Program-made: the position numbers and the translations under genes
Notes under the pieces: generated by a model
Seen by the model: the letters and a program-made list of their open reading frames with translations, nothing else
Database searches by the model: none
What the model was told of the DNA's origin: nothing
Shown here: positions 62,850 through 64,000 of the stretch, piece by piece
Layout of the letters: each line of letters starts with the position of its first letter
Numbering within the stretch: position 1 is the stretch's first letter
DNA from: Thioclava dalianensis
Lineage (GTDB): Bacteria; Pseudomonadota; Alphaproteobacteria; Rhodobacterales; Rhodobacteraceae
Reading direction: 5' to 3'
NCBI RefSeq assembly: GCF_000715505.1
Contig: NZ_JHEH01000001.1
Location: forward strand, 62,001-126,000
Length of the DNA stretch: 64,000 nt

Positions 62850-64000
62850 TCAGCTCAGCCCGATTGGCCTACGCAGGTCAAGCGTATACGGGAATTCCGG
62901 GTGTGTGCGCTCGGGTTCCGGGCGATAATTCCCCGGCGTATAGCCATGGCCCTCAAAGCGCGCAAGCCTGCGTGCCTCGGCCTCGTTGCCATTGATCGGG
63001 AAGGTGTCATAGCTGCGCCCGCCCGGATGGGCCACGTGATAGACACAGCCCGCAATCGCCCGCCCCGTCCAGCTGTCATAGATGTCGAAGGTGAGCGGCG
63101 CATTGACCGGCAAAGTGGGATGGAGCGCCTCAGCCGGCTGCCACGCCTTGTAGCGCACGCCCGCCACCGATTTGCCCGAGATGCTGGTTTTCGTCAGCGG
63201 CACGGGGCGGCGATTGCACATCACCTGATAGCGGTCTTGATGCAGCGAGGTCATTGTGACCTGCAACCGCTCGACCGAGCTGTCGGTATAGCGCACCGTG
63301 CCCCCGATCGCGCCGGTCTCGCCCAGCACATGCCACGGCTCCAACGCTTGACGGATCTCCAGATGGACGCCCTCGGCCTCGATCTGGCCGCAGAACGGGA
63401 AGCGGAACTCGGCCTGCGCCTCGAACCATTGCGGATCGAGGTCAAAGCCGTGATCGCGCAGATCGGCCAGCAAATCGAGAAGATCTTCCCACAGGAAATG
63501 CGGCAGCATGAAGCGGTCATGCAGCACCGTGCCCCAGCGCACCGGCTTGCCCGAAATCGGCGCATTCCAGCACCGCGCAATGATCGCACGCAGCAGCAAT
63601 TGCTGGGCCAGCGACATGCGCGGATCCGGCGGCATCTCGAAGCCGCGGAACTCCACCAGCCCCAGCCGACCCGTCGGGCCATCGGGCGAGAACATCTTGT
63701 CGATGCAGATCTCGGCACGGTGGGTGTTGCCCGTCACATCCGTGAGCATGTTGCGCAACAGCCGATCCACCAGCCATGCGGGCGGCACCGCGCCTTCGCT
63801 CGGCGGATTGATCTGGCTCAGCGCGATTTCCAGCTCATAGAGCGTGTCGTGGCGGGCCTCGTCGATGCGCGGCGCCTGCGAGGTCGGGCCGATGAACAGC
63901 CCCGAGAACAGGTAGCTCAGACAGGGATGGCGCTGCCATGTCAGGATCAATGATTTCAACAGATCGGGGCGGCGCAGGAACGGGCTGTCGAGCAATGTCT
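62850..64000 (-). CDS. DUF2126 protein, C-terminal part (truncated by window edge)
   Basis: About 383 codons of a frame that stays open to the right edge, so the N-terminal transglutaminase domain, if present, is outside. [40 protein letters not shown] and [18 protein letters not shown] are typical DUF2126 segments. Lies 23 bases before the ATP-grasp gene, same operon. Confidence 0.88.
   Translation of the reverse strand, partial: TLLDSPFLRRPDLLKSLILTWQRHPCLSYLFSGLFIGPTSQAPRIDEARHDTLYELEIALSQINPPSEGAVPPAWLVDRLLRNMLTDVTGNTHRAEICIDKMFSPDGPTGRLGLVEFRGFEMPPDPRMSLAQQLLLRAIIARCWNAPISGKPVRWGTVLHDRFMLPHFLWEDLLDLLADLRDHGFDLDPQWFEAQAEFRFPFCGQIEAEGVHLEIRQALEPWHVLGETGAIGGTVRYTDSSVERLQVTMTSLHQDRYQVMCNRRPVPLTKTSISGKSVAGVRYKAWQPAEALHPTLPVNAPLTFDIYDSWTGRAIAGCVYHVAHPGGRSYDTFPINGNEAEARRLARFEGHGYTPGNYRPEPERTHPEFPYTLDLRRPIGLS

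Overview
The window is a stretch of a GC-rich alphaproteobacterial chromosome, almost certainly from the order Rhodobacterales. The marker gene orders all fit that group: dusB(nifR3)-ntrB-ntrC-ntrY-ntrX, fused ispDF followed by pgpA and a cinA-type gene, rpsB-tsf, yicC-gmk, yajC-secD-secF next to ccmABCDG, and rpe-gph. No species call is possible from sequence reading alone.

Layout. 1-4206: glycogen metabolism (3' end of glgX, then pgm) and a multi-pass membrane acyltransferase-like gene with a CtrA-type box upstream. 4271-13725: a 9.45-kb provirus of 21 tightly packed, co-oriented genes. 13934-17452: rpe, a thioredoxin-like gene, gph, a DUF442-type phosphatase/sulfurtransferase and an orphan LuxR regulator. 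17511-23151: tsf and rpsB, a pseudouridine-catabolism pair (psuK-psuG), a DUF502 membrane protein and a patatin phospholipase. 23276-28330: a soluble PhoR-like kinase, gamma carbonic anhydrase-gmk-yicC, a PAS-fold protein and a candidate small RNA. 28380-34342: a peptide-binding protein, entericidin-like lipoprotein, CsbD-like protein, acyl-CoA synthetase, FrnE-like protein and Bcr/CflA transporter. 34393-45232: the nitrogen-regulation operon, isoprenoid/phospholipid genes and an ammonium transporter. 45265-54008: COQ10/RatA-like protein, hpt, cytochrome c maturation, Sec auxiliary genes and mazG. 54064-59332: a complete dipeptide/oligopeptide ABC transporter. 59526-64000: a transglutaminase / permuted ATP-grasp-alpha-E / DUF2126 cluster that runs off the right edge.

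The outstanding element is the provirus. It encodes a FtsK/HerA-type packaging ATPase, a 272-residue protein that fits a PM2 P2-like (corticovirus) double jelly-roll capsid protein, many one-helix membrane proteins, repeat-rich spike/fibre candidates, a lambda R-like lytic enzyme with an N-terminal membrane anchor, and a holin candidate. It has no integrase, no tail genes, no terminase and no recognisable HUH replication protein. Its two ends carry dif-like 28-bp sites with the same 6-bp core; swapping arms rebuilds a better dif-like site on the host side, so insertion by host XerC/XerD is likely. It also has a plasmid-like origin: a perfect DnaA box followed by three iterons at exact 23-bp spacing, just downstream of a winged-helix protein gene that may be the initiator. 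Together this looks like an integrase-less, Xer-dependent, membrane-containing tailless phage with an iteron replicon.

The host regions are mostly core metabolism. Points worth attention there are sigma54-type activators (NtrC, NtrX) that lack the GAFTGA loop, two perfect CtrA-type boxes, an orphan minus-strand terminator that suggests a small RNA, and a structured intergenic repeat between ccmA and ccmB.
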